A stretch of DNA of 15,112 nt from Cellvibrionales bacterium (GCA_018668095.1 JABIQF010000251.1:1-15112); one strand, 5' to 3'. Shown: positions 6,261-13,638, numbered from the stretch's first letter. Notes: generated by a model from the sequence alone, not told the origin. A program made the numbers and translations.

Positions 6261-7394
6261 ATGTCTAAACGCGATTACTATGAAATTCTCGGTGTTGGAA
6301 AACAGACCGATCCTAAAGATATTAAAAAGGCTTATCGTCGCATTGCGATGAAATATCATCCGGATCGCAATCCTGATGACCCGGATGCCGAAAACAAATT
6401 TAAAGAAGCCAGTGAAGCTTACGAAATTCTAAGTGATCAGCAAAAGCGCTCGGCTTATGATCAGCATGGCCATGCGGGTGTTGATCCGCAAATGGGCGGC
6501 GGTTTTGGCGGCGATGCCGGTAACTTCAGCGATATTTTCGGCGATGTATTTGGCGATATCTTTGGTGGCGGAGGCGGCGGCCGAGGTCGCGCTGGACCGC
6601 ATAGGGGTTCTGACCTTCGCTACAATCTTGATTTAGGTCTTGAGCAAGCCGTTCATGGTGATACTTTAAAGATTCGAGTGCCAACATTAGTCTCTTGTGA
6701 GCCTTGTGATGGCTCGGGTGCTAAAAAGGGCAGCTCACCGGTTACTTGTTCAACTTGTGCTGGTCAGGGTCAGGTAAGAATGACGCAGGGCTTTTTCTCT
6801 GTGCAGCAAACCTGTCCAAGTTGTCAGGGGCAAGGCAGTACGATTAAAGATCCTTGCACTAGCTGTCGTGGTCAGGGTCGCATTGAAGAAACAAAAACAT
6901 TGTCTGTTAAAGTGCCATCGGGGGTTGATACCGGTGATCGCATTCGTTTGACGGGTGAAGGCGAGGCGAGCCCTGATGGCGGACCTGCGGGTGATTTATA
7001 TGTGCAGGTGAATGTCCGTGACCACGCGATCTTTGAGCGTGATGGCAAGCATTTATATTGCGATGTACCTATAGGTTTTCCTGATGCCGCACTGGGTGGC
7101 GAGTTAGAGGTGCCGACCTTAGATGGTCGTGTTAAATTGAAAATTCCCGCTGAAACGCAAACCGGTAAGATGTTCCGCTTGCGTGGCAAGGGTGTTACAC
7201 CGGTTCGTGGTGGTTCACGTGGTGATTTGATGTGTCGCGTCGTCGTCGAAACGCCTGTTAAACTGACCAAAGAGCAAACGGAGTTAATCCGTCAGCTTCA
7301 AGCCAGTTTGGATTCTTCGGGCAGCAAGCAGTCGCCGCGTAAGAGTTCTTGGTTTGAAGGCGTTAAATCCTTTTTTGATGATATGAAAAGCTAG
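6261..7394 (+). CDS. dnaJ: Chaperone protein DnaJ (Hsp40)
   Basis: DnaJ delivers unfolded substrates to DnaK and stimulates its ATPase. The 377-residue product is a complete class I J-protein. The J domain spans 1-70 with the essential H-P-D at 33-35. A Gly/Phe/Asp-rich linker covers about 72-112. Four zinc-binding repeats of the form C-x-x-C-x-G-x-G lie at 146-153, 163-170, 185-192 and 199-206. Two C-terminal substrate-binding beta domains and a dimerisation end follow. The ATG at 6261 has only a weak purine stretch upstream (GGTAAAA), so translation initiation may be modest. No separate promoter is evident and it is probably read through from dnaK, the two-hairpin spacer perhaps setting the ratio. 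Confidence 0.97.
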   Translation: MSKRDYYEILGVGKQTDPKDIKKAYRRIAMKYHPDRNPDDPDAENKFKEASEAYEILSDQQKRSAYDQHGHAGVDPQMGGGFGGDAGNFSDIFGDVFGDIFGGGGGGRGRAGPHRGSDLRYNLDLGLEQAVHGDTLKIRVPTLVSCEPCDGSGAKKGSSPVTCSTCAGQGQVRMTQGFFSVQQTCPSCQGQGSTIKDPCTSCRGQGRIEETKTLSVKVPSGVDTGDRIRLTGEGEASPDGGPAGDLYVQVNVRDHAIFERDGKHLYCDVPIGFPDAALGGELEVPTLDGRVKLKIPAETQTGKMFRLRGKGVTPVRGGSRGDLMCRVVVETPVKLTKEQTELIRQLQASLDSSGSKQSPRKSSWFEGVKSFFDDMKS

Positions 7395-7449
7395 CGATAG
7401 TTGTTAATTATTGGTTAAGCGTTTTTGGGTATTAACCCTCGTTTAACGC

Positions 7450-7478
7450 AATCGCGGTAAGATAAGCTTTTCGCGATT
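7450..7478 (+). other. Hairpin in the dnaJ-dapB spacer
   Basis: AATCGCG (7450-7456) and CGCGATT (7472-7478) form a perfect 7-bp stem with a 15-base loop, ending 20 bases before the dapB ATG. Just upstream, GTTAAGCG (7414-7421) can pair with CGTTTAAC (7440-7447) with one G-U pair. Neither has a following T tract. The role is unknown; leader structure for dapB or dnaJ mRNA 3'-end protection are both possible. Confidence 0.35.
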
Positions 7479-7498
7479 TCACCCACTGGACAGTGAGC

Positions 7499-8302
7499 AT
7501 GATAAAAATTGCAGTGACCGGAGCAGCCGGTCGAATGGGTAAAACTCTTATTGAAGCCTTGGCGAATTCATCTTCGGCTGAATTGACGGTAGCTATTGAG
7601 CATCCGTCTAGCTCGCTTATTGGCGCCGATGCCGGTGAAGTAGCGGGTATTGGCAAGTCGGGTGTGGCCATTGGTGCTGATCTTGCTGCAGTTGTGGCTG
7701 ATTTCGATGTACTTATTGATTTTACTGTTCCAGTAGCGACGATCGCTAATGCGCAAATATGCGGTGCGAATCAAAAAGGCATGGTGGTGGGAACGACCGG
7801 CTTTGATGAGCAGCAAATGGCTGCGTTGCATGCGGCAATTGCGCCTATCGCTATTGTGATGGCAGCTAATTACAGTATTGGCGTTAATCTTTGCTTCAAG
7901 CTCAGCAGATTAGCGGCAGAAGTGATGGGTGATACCGCCGATATCGAAATTATTGAAGCTCACCATCGTCATAAAGTGGATGCGCCATCGGGAACTGCCT
8001 TGAAGTTAGGTCAGGTAGTAGCTGATGCAACCGGTCGTGATTTAGATAAAGTGGCGGTTTATGGCCGTGAAGGCCAGACGGGTGCTCGTGATCAAAAAAC
8101 CATTGGTTTTGCGACCATTCGGGCGGGTGATGTGGTCGGCGACCATACGGTGCTATTTGCTGAAGAGGGTGAGCGTGTCGAAATTACGCACAAAGCCAGC
8201 TCAAGAATGTCATTTGCCTCTGGTGCCGTGCGCGCAGCAGGTTGGTTAGCTGAGCAGCCAGCGGGTTTGTTCGATATGCAGGATGTATTAGGGCTGCACT
8301 AG
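7499..8302 (+). CDS. dapB: 4-hydroxy-tetrahydrodipicolinate reductase DapB
   Basis: DapB reduces hydroxy-tetrahydrodipicolinate to tetrahydrodipicolinate with NAD(P)H, a step towards diaminopimelate for the cell wall and lysine. I choose ATG 7499 (267 residues), which begins Met-Ile-Lys-Ile-Ala-Val directly before the nucleotide motif, has GGA (7488-7490) eight bases upstream, and matches the usual family length; GTG 7493 would add two residues but lies too close to that GGA. The N-terminal Rossmann domain has G-A-A-G-R-M-G-K (8-15). The catalytic region has E-A-H-H-R-H-K (153-159) followed by D-A-P-S-G-T-A (161-167), which contain the general acid His/Lys and the substrate-phosphate-type loop of the family. 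It lies between dnaJ and carA, as in Pseudomonas, and ends in a small terminator. Confidence 0.96.
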   Translation: MIKIAVTGAAGRMGKTLIEALANSSSAELTVAIEHPSSSLIGADAGEVAGIGKSGVAIGADLAAVVADFDVLIDFTVPVATIANAQICGANQKGMVVGTTGFDEQQMAALHAAIAPIAIVMAANYSIGVNLCFKLSRLAAEVMGDTADIEIIEAHHRHKVDAPSGTALKLGQVVADATGRDLDKVAVYGREGQTGARDQKTIGFATIRAGDVVGDHTVLFAEEGERVEITHKASSRMSFASGAVRAAGWLAEQPAGLFDMQDVLGLH

Positions 8303-8309
8303 CCTTTTT
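8290..8309 (+). terminator. Small intrinsic terminator of dapB
   Basis: AGGGCT (8290-8295) pairs with AGCCTT (8301-8306), with one G-U pair and a GCACT loop, followed by a run of five T (8305-8309). The dapB stop codon (8300-8302) sits at the loop/arm border. The stem is short, so some read-through towards carA is likely. Confidence 0.5.
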
Positions 8310-8313
8310 ACAG

Positions 8314-8365
8314 GGGGCGATTGAAGGGATCGATTAAAGCGACCGATTAAAGAGGTCAATTGTAG
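8314..8365. repeat. Four degenerate 13-bp tandem repeats upstream of the carAB promoter
   Basis: Contiguous units are GGGGCGATTGAAG (8314-8326), GGATCGATTAAAG (8327-8339), CGACCGATTAAAG (8340-8352) and AGGTCAATTGTAG (8353-8365). The shared core is a YCRATT-like word followed by an A/G-rich end, with the last G constant. They lie 30 to 80 bases upstream of the carAB -35 element. They could be binding sites for an upstream regulator or simply a decayed local duplication. Confidence 0.65.
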
Positions 8366-8394
8366 TCTGTCATTGTCACTAAAAAGTGCGGTTT

Positions 8395-8424
8395 TTGACG
8401 TTTAAAGCCGCCGCTAAGTATTAT
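8395..8424 (+). promoter_or_regulatory. Probable sigma-70 promoter of carAB
   Basis: TTGACG (8395-8400) and TATTAT (8419-8424) each differ from consensus at one base and are separated by 18 bases. Transcription would start near 8431, giving a leader of about 270 bases before carA. It is the best sigma-70 promoter in the 399-base dapB-carA spacer. Confidence 0.7.
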
Positions 8425-8440
8425 CGTTTGGTTAAAATTA

Positions 8441-8560
8441 GTGCGTGTTAAGCCGAATTCAAAAGGTACTGGGCTGAATTCAAAGCGAAGAGTGGTTTTT
8501 ATTCGCTGGAGTGACAATTTCAATAACATAGTCATGGACAGTGCAGCCCATTTTCCTTAA
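8441..8560 (+). CDS. Possible 39-residue leader peptide ORF in the carAB leader
   Basis: An open frame runs from GTG 8441 to TAA 8558-8560. It would start about ten bases after the predicted carAB transcription start and crosses both GAATTC repeats. The product would be basic at its N-terminal half, with four Arg codons within 22 residues and a Lys-Arg-Arg run at 15-17, and it resembles nothing I recognise. There is no good Shine-Dalgarno before the GTG, and an open frame of this size is expected by chance in such a spacer. An internal ATG at 8534 would give an eight-residue peptide in the same frame. I list it only as a candidate for Arg-linked leader translation. Confidence 0.15.
   Translation: MRVKPNSKGTGLNSKRRVVFIRWSDNFNNIVMDSAAHFP
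8452..8486. repeat. Two direct repeats containing GAATTC, 21 bp apart
   Basis: GCCGAATTCAAAAG (8452-8465) and GCTGAATTCAAAGC (8473-8486) agree at 11 of 14 positions and are spaced by exactly 21 bp, about two helical turns. They lie about 20-55 bases downstream of the predicted carAB start site. The phasing resembles paired operators; paired ARG boxes in E. coli also have 21-bp spacing, but these words are not a good match to the ARG box itself. Confidence 0.5.
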
Positions 8561-8597
8561 ACTTCCGCGCCAACTCAGGTAGGGTTAAAAGTGATGT

Positions 8598-8690
8598 AAT
8601 GGTTGATTGGCAAGCCATTTAGCATCCGTTAGCCGTTTCGATACTACCGTACAAATATTTCATGTCGCGATGCCAATATCGCTTTTTTTT
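8598..8690 (+). promoter_or_regulatory. Candidate transcription attenuator of carAB
   Basis: Hairpin A pairs AATGGTT (8598-8604) with AGCCATT (8613-8619) through seven pairs including one G-U, leaving the loop GATTGGCA (8605-8612). Hairpin B pairs GCGAT (8667-8671) with ATCGC (8678-8682) around GCCAAT (8672-8677) and is followed by eight T (8683-8690), an intrinsic terminator arrangement. The tract abuts the carA Shine-Dalgarno GGGGAG (8691-8696). The two loops are complementary: ATTGGC (8606-8611) to GCCAAT (8672-8677), extendable by one pair. Hairpin B is only 5-6 bp, so termination would be partial and sensitive to competing pairing. This is read from sequence; regulation is inference. Confidence 0.5.
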
Positions 8691-8701
8691 GGGGAGTCAT
8701 T

Positions 8702-9856
8702 TTGTCGTTCTGTTCCGCAGTACTCGCGCTAGAAGATGGGAGTGTGTTTCACGGCACAGCTATTGGCGTTCCAGGTGTTGCGGTTGGCGAGGTCGTTTTC
8801 AATACAGCAATGACTGGTTATCAAGAGATCCTCACCGACCCTTCTTACGCTAGGCAAATAGTCACTCTTACTTACCCTCATATCGGTAATACCGGTACCA
8901 ATAGCGAAGACAATGAGTCTGATCGCGTTTGGTCTGCGGGCTTAGTGATTCGTGATTTACCTTTATTGGCCAGTAACTTCCGTTCTGAGCAAGATCTCGC
9001 TTCTTTCTTAAAAGAAAATGATGTTGTCGCCATTGCCGATATCGATACACGTCAATTAACGCGCGTATTGAGAGAAAAGGGTGCGCAAGGTGGCTGTATT
9101 TTAACCTCGGATGTCGCCATTACTGCCGACGATGAAGCGCGTGCCATTGAGCAAGCCAAGAGCTTTGCTGGCTTAAAAGGTATGGATTTAGCCAAAGAGG
9201 TGAGTTGCACGCAAAGCTACGCGTGGAATGAATCAGTTTGGTCTTTAACCGAAGGTCACACCACGCCCGATATTGCTAAACAGCCTTACCATGTTGTTGC
9301 CTACGATTTTGGTGCTAAGCGCAATATTTTACGCATGCTAGTTGAGCGCGGCTGTAAGTTAACGGTAGTACCGGCGCAAACGCCTGCTGCTGAGGTCTTG
9401 GCTTTAAAACCAGACGGTGTCTTCTTATCGAACGGCCCTGGTGACCCAGAGCCTTGCGATTATGCGATTGCGGCCATTAAAATCATCTTAGAAGCCAATT
9501 TACCGATATTCGGTATTTGCTTAGGTCATCAGTTATTGGCCTTAGCCAGTGGTGCACAAACCGTTAAAATGAAGTTTGGTCATCACGGCGCTAACCATCC
9601 AGTACAAAACTTGGATGATGGTACGGTGTTAATTACCAGCCAGAACCACGGTTTTGCTGTTGATGAAGCGAGCTTGCCAGCGACATTGCGGGCCACGCAT
9701 AAATCCTTGTTTGATCAATCGTTGCAAGGGATTCATCGCACCGATAAACCCGCGTTTAGTTTCCAAGGTCACCCTGAGGCAAGCCCAGGACCGACCGATG
9801 CGGCACCGTTATTTGATCATTTTATTGAGCTAATGGCTCAGCACTCCTCACTCTAG
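8702..9856 (+). CDS. carA: Carbamoyl phosphate synthetase small (glutaminase) subunit CarA
   Basis: CarA hydrolyses glutamine and channels the ammonia to CarB for carbamoyl phosphate, used in both arginine and pyrimidine synthesis. The start is a TTG at 8702, supported by GGGGAG (8691-8696) five bases upstream, by the absence of an in-frame ATG nearby, and by alignment of the resulting L-E-D-G segment (10-13) with other CarA N-termini. The 384-residue product has the CarA-specific N-terminal domain with V-V-F-N-T-A-M-T-G-Y (31-40) and a class I glutamine amidotransferase domain: nucleophile Cys273 in G-I-C-L-G-H-Q (271-277), and His357 and Glu359 in Q-G-H-P-E-A (355-360). The oxyanion region S-N-G-P-G-D-P (243-249) is intact. 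carB starts 24 bases downstream, so the two are one operon. Its leader looks attenuator-like. Confidence 0.97.
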   Translation: MSFCSAVLALEDGSVFHGTAIGVPGVAVGEVVFNTAMTGYQEILTDPSYARQIVTLTYPHIGNTGTNSEDNESDRVWSAGLVIRDLPLLASNFRSEQDLASFLKENDVVAIADIDTRQLTRVLREKGAQGGCILTSDVAITADDEARAIEQAKSFAGLKGMDLAKEVSCTQSYAWNESVWSLTEGHTTPDIAKQPYHVVAYDFGAKRNILRMLVERGCKLTVVPAQTPAAEVLALKPDGVFLSNGPGDPEPCDYAIAAIKIILEANLPIFGICLGHQLLALASGAQTVKMKFGHHGANHPVQNLDDGTVLITSQNHGFAVDEASLPATLRATHKSLFDQSLQGIHRTDKPAFSFQGHPEASPGPTDAAPLFDHFIELMAQHSSL

Positions 9857-9880
9857 ACTCTAGGTAGACAAGCGCTAACC

Positions 9881-12800
9881 ATGCCAAAAAGAACCGACAT
9901 AAAAAGTATATTGATTTTAGGCGCTGGGCCTATTGTGATTGGCCAAGCCTGCGAGTTTGATTATTCAGGCGCACAAGCGTGTAAGGCATTAAGAGAAGAG
10001 GGTTACCGGGTTATTCTGGTTAACTCTAATCCGGCCACTATCATGACTGACCCGACGATGGCCGATGCAACGTATATTGAGCCGGTTGAGTGGCGTACAG
10101 TTGCTAAAATTATTGAAAAAGAAAAGCCGGATGTCGTTTTGCCGACCATGGGTGGGCAGACAGCATTGAACTGTGCGCTTGATCTGGCGCGCGAAGGTGT
10201 TTTAGAAAAGCACGGTGTAGAGATGATTGGCGCTACGCGAGACGCCATCGATAAAGCTGAAGATCGTAACCTGTTTGATAAAGCCATGAAAGCCATTGGC
10301 TTGGATACACCGCGTTCAGATATTGCGCATACTATTGAAGAAGCGCATGCCGTTCAAAAGACTTTAGGCTTTCCCGTTATTATTCGTCCCTCATTTACGA
10401 TGGGTGGATCAGGCGGCGGTATTGCTTATAACTCTGAAGAGTTTGAAGAAATTTGTAAGCGCGGCTTAGATTTGTCGCCAACGAATGAATTACTGATTGA
10501 TGAATCATTAATTGGTTGGAAAGAATATGAAATGGAAGTTGTTCGTGACAAAAACGACAACTGCATTATTGTTTGTGCTATCGAAAATTTTGATGCCATG
10601 GGCGTGCATACCGGTGATTCGATTACCGTGGCACCGGCGCAAACGTTAACTGATAAAGAATATCAAATTATGCGTAACGCCTCGCTGGCGGTATTGCGTG
10701 AGATAGGCGTAGAAACGGGCGGCTCAAACGTACAGTTTGGTATTTGCCCGAAGACAGGCCGCATGGTCATTATCGAAATGAATCCGCGGGTTAGCCGCTC
10801 TTCGGCATTGGCGTCTAAGGCGACGGGTTTCCCAATTGCGAAAATCGCTGCCAAGCTTGCCATTGGTTATACCTTGGACGAGCTACAAAACGATATTACG
10901 GGTGGCACAACGCCTGCGTCGTTTGAGCCGGCCATCGATTACGTTGTGACTAAAATTCCTCGCTTTACCTTCGAAAAATTTGCGGCGGCGGAGCCTGTGT
11001 TAAGTACACAGATGAAGTCAGTTGGTGAAGTGATGGCCATTGGCCGTACTTTCCAAGAGTCGATGCAAAAAGCATTGCGCGGTCTAGAGGTCGGTGTTTC
11101 CGGTTTTGATCCTATTATTGATTTAAACAGTGCCGATGCCTTGGTAGAAATTAAGGCGCAATTGCAAACGCCTGGCCCTGATCGCGCTTGGTATGTGGGT
11201 GATGCGTTCCGTGCCGGTTTAAGTGTTGATGAAGTCTATGAATTATCAGCCATTGATACTTGGTTCTTAATTCAGATTGAAGATTTAATTAAAGACGAAC
11301 TAGCGTTGGCAGAAAAAGCGTTGGCAGATATTGATGCTGGCGATATGCGTGCGTTAAAGCGTAAAGGTTTTGCCGATAAGCGTTTAGCGGATGTCTTGAA
11401 GTGCGCTGAAAATGACGTGCGGACTGCGCGTTTAGGCTTTGGCATTAAGCCAAGCTATAAGCGTGTTGATACTTGTGCTGCTGAATTTGCTAGCGCTACC
11501 GCTTATATGTATTCGACTTATGAAGAATATTGCGAAGCGGCACCATCGAATCGCGACAAGATTATGGTGTTAGGTGGTGGTCCCAACCGAATTGGTCAGG
11601 GCATTGAGTTTGATTACTGCTGTGTTCATGCTGCTTTAGCTATGCGTGAAGACGGTTATGAAACCATTATGGTTAACTGTAACCCTGAAACGGTTTCTAC
11701 TGATTACGACACTTCAGACCGCTTGTACTTTGAGCCGGTAACATTAGAAGATGTGTTGGCGATTGTTGATATAGAAAAACCAAAAGGGGTGATTGTGCAA
11801 TTTGGTGGTCAGACGCCACTTAAATTAGCACGTGATCTTGAGAATGCGGGTGTGCCTATTATTGGTACCACGCCTGATGCTATTGATATGGCAGAAGATC
11901 GTGAGCGTTTTCAGCAAATGATTCAAAAGTTAGATTTATTGCAGCCGCCGAATAGAACTGTTAGATCGAGTGAAGCGGCTATTGAAGCTGCAAATGAGAT
12001 TGGTTATCCGCTGGTTGTTCGTCCTTCGTATGTATTAGGCGGCCGCGCGATGGAAATCGTTTATAGCGAAGAAGAATTAATGCGCTATATGAAAGAAGCG
12101 GTTCAGGTATCTAATGAAAGCCCTGTGTTGCTTGATCACTTTCTTAATGCTGCGGTTGAAGTTGATTTAGACGCTGTCAGTGACGGTGAAATTGTCGTTA
12201 TTGGTGCTGTTATGCAGCATATAGAACAAGCGGGCGTTCACTCGGGTGATTCAGCTTGTGCATTGCCGCCGTATAGCTTGTCTGAAAAGCATCAAGAAGA
12301 TATGCGCGTTATGGTGAAAGCCATGGCAATGGAATTAAAAGTTGTTGGTTTAATGAATGTGCAGCTGGCGATTCAAGATGATGACATTTATGTGATCGAA
12401 GTGAATCCGCGTGCATCACGAACGGTTCCGTTTGTATCTAAGTGTATTGGTGTATCGTTAGCTAAAATTGCTGCGCGCTGCATGGCGGGTACCAGTTTGG
12501 CTGAGCAAGGATTCACTACTGAGCGTATTCCAGCTTTTTCTAGCGTTAAAGAAGCCGTATTCCCGTTTGCTAAATTTCAGGGTGTTGATCCTATTCTTGG
12601 GCCAGAAATGAAGTCTACTGGTGAAGTCATGGGTTCAGGTCTGACGTTTGGTGAAGCTTTTGCTAAAGCGCAATTAGGTGCTGGTGAAGACTTGCCTAAA
12701 GGCGGCACGGCATTTTTAAGTGTGCGTGATGTCGATAAGCCTGGTTTGGTCTCGGTGGCGAATGATTTAATTGCTTTAGGCTTTGATTTAATTGCAACAA

Positions 12801-13093
12801 AAGGTACCCAAAAAGCTTTAGCGGCGGCGGGTATTGATTCTGTATCGATTAATAAAGTGCAGGAAGGGCGTCCGCATATTGTTGACGCGATTAAAAACGG
12901 TGATGTCGACTTAATTATTAACACCACCGAAGGCAGAAAGGCGATTGCAGATTCGTCGACCATTCGTAGTTCGGCGCTGCATAAAAAAGTTTATTACACC
13001 ACGACATTGGCAGGCGCTAACGCGCTTTGTATGGCGCTAAATGTTACTGATGAAATATCTGTGAACCGCTTGCAGGATTTGCATCAAACTTAG
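9881..13093 (+). CDS. carB: Carbamoyl phosphate synthetase large subunit CarB
   Basis: CarB makes carbamoyl phosphate from bicarbonate, two ATP and the ammonia supplied by CarA. The 1070-residue product is complete (E. coli 1073). The first synthetase half (about 1-400) has G-A-G-P-I-V-I-G-Q (14-22), Arg129 and the P-S-F-T-M-G-G-S-G-G-G loop (170-180). An oligomerisation region follows, then the duplicated second half begins near 555 with G-G-G-P-N-R-I-G-Q-G. The last ~135 residues are the MGS-like allosteric domain that binds UMP/IMP and ornithine in E. coli; the N-K-V-x-E-G-R-P-H segment with Lys992, equivalent to the E. coli nucleotide-contact lysine, is kept, which suggests ordinary feedback control. 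The ATG at 9881 has no strong Shine-Dalgarno (nearest TAGG is 16 bases away), so translation may depend on coupling with carA. Confidence 0.98.
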   Translation: MPKRTDIKSILILGAGPIVIGQACEFDYSGAQACKALREEGYRVILVNSNPATIMTDPTMADATYIEPVEWRTVAKIIEKEKPDVVLPTMGGQTALNCALDLAREGVLEKHGVEMIGATRDAIDKAEDRNLFDKAMKAIGLDTPRSDIAHTIEEAHAVQKTLGFPVIIRPSFTMGGSGGGIAYNSEEFEEICKRGLDLSPTNELLIDESLIGWKEYEMEVVRDKNDNCIIVCAIENFDAMGVHTGDSITVAPAQTLTDKEYQIMRNASLAVLREIGVETGGSNVQFGICPKTGRMVIIEMNPRVSRSSALASKATGFPIAKIAAKLAIGYTLDELQNDITGGTTPASFEPAIDYVVTKIPRFTFEKFAAAEPVLSTQMKSVGEVMAIGRTFQESMQKALRGLEVGVSGFDPIIDLNSADALVEIKAQLQTPGPDRAWYVGDAFRAGLSVDEVYELSAIDTWFLIQIEDLIKDELALAEKALADIDAGDMRALKRKGFADKRLADVLKCAENDVRTARLGFGIKPSYKRVDTCAAEFASATAYMYSTYEEYCEAAPSNRDKIMVLGGGPNRIGQGIEFDYCCVHAALAMREDGYETIMVNCNPETVSTDYDTSDRLYFEPVTLEDVLAIVDIEKPKGVIVQFGGQTPLKLARDLENAGVPIIGTTPDAIDMAEDRERFQQMIQKLDLLQPPNRTVRSSEAAIEAANEIGYPLVVRPSYVLGGRAMEIVYSEEELMRYMKEAVQVSNESPVLLDHFLNAAVEVDLDAVSDGEIVVIGAVMQHIEQAGVHSGDSACALPPYSLSEKHQEDMRVMVKAMAMELKVVGLMNVQLAIQDDDIYVIEVNPRASRTVPFVSKCIGVSLAKIAARCMAGTSLAEQGFTTERIPAFSSVKEAVFPFAKFQGVDPILGPEMKSTGEVMGSGLTFGEAFAKAQLGAGEDLPKGGTAFLSVRDVDKPGLVSVANDLIALGFDLIATKGTQKALAAAGIDSVSINKVQEGRPHIVDAIKNGDVDLIINTTEGRKAIADSSTIRSSALHKKVYYTTTLAGANALCMALNVTDEISVNRLQDLHQT

Positions 13094-13161
13094 AGTAGTC
13101 TTATTGCGTTAGTTTTTTTACTAGCCAGATTAAGTCCATTCTTAATAGAAGGTATTTAACA

Positions 13162-13638
13162 ATGAAACGTGTTCCCATGACTGTTGTAGGTGAAGCAGCG
13201 TTAAAAGCTGAGTTAGATCGGCTCAAAAAAGTTGATCGTCCGGCTATTGTTAAATCGATTGCCGAGGCGCGAGAGCACGGCGATTTAAAAGAAAATGCTG
13301 AATATCATGCAGCGCGTGAACAACAGGGATTTTGTGAAGGTCGTATTCAAGAGATTGAAGGTAAACTTGCTGACTCACAAATTATTGATATTCATGCAAT
13401 ACCTGAAACCGGCAAGGTCATTTTTGGTGCAACGGCAACGATTATTAACGTCGATACCGATTCAGAAGTGACTTACCAAATTGTTGGTGAAGATGAAGCA
13501 AGCGTTAAGCTGGGAAAAATCTCTATAACCTCTCCCATAGCGCGAGCGTTAATTGGTAAAGAAGTCGGTGACGTTGCGGTTGTGCATGCCCCTGGCGGTA
13601 ACATTGAATATGAAATTGATTCGGTAAAACATATTTAG
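13162..13638 (+). CDS. greA: Transcription elongation factor GreA
   Basis: GreA enters the secondary channel of RNA polymerase and stimulates cleavage of backtracked RNA. The 158 residues equal the E. coli length. The N-terminal coiled coil (about 1-75) carries the acidic tip Asp41 and Glu44 in G-D-L-K-E-N-A-E-Y (40-48), the residues that act at the polymerase active site. The C-terminal FKBP-like domain contains the typical V-x-F-G-A-T-A segment and S-P-I-A-R-A-L-I-G-K (124-133). ATG 13162 has AGAAGG (13147-13152) nine bases upstream. It lies 68 bases after carB, as in Pseudomonas, with no terminator between, so read-through from carAB is likely; a weak TTTACT/CTTAAT pair before it might add a promoter. 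A terminator lies about 100 bases downstream. Confidence 0.96.
   Translation: MKRVPMTVVGEAALKAELDRLKKVDRPAIVKSIAEAREHGDLKENAEYHAAREQQGFCEGRIQEIEGKLADSQIIDIHAIPETGKVIFGATATIINVDTDSEVTYQIVGEDEASVKLGKISITSPIARALIGKEVGDVAVVHAPGGNIEYEIDSVKHI

Larger units (their letters stand above)
8431..8701 (+). other. Putative carAB leader RNA
   Basis: This ~270-base stretch between the predicted start site and the carA start codon holds no established gene. In order it contains two GAATTC-containing direct repeats, a 6-bp hairpin AGCGAA/TTCGCT (8484-8507), possible leader ORFs, a hairpin at 8598-8619, a terminator-like hairpin at 8667-8682 with eight T, and the carA Shine-Dalgarno GGGGAG (8691-8696). carAB supplies both arginine and pyrimidine pathways and is known to be controlled by both products in other gammaproteobacteria, so a long regulated leader is plausible. 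Confidence 0.5.

Noticed and set aside
13094..13161. Terminator between carB and greA from the T7 run at the end of carB
   Set aside because: No stem of useful length precedes the T run; only 4-5 bp pairings with long loops can be drawn, so read-through into greA is more likely.
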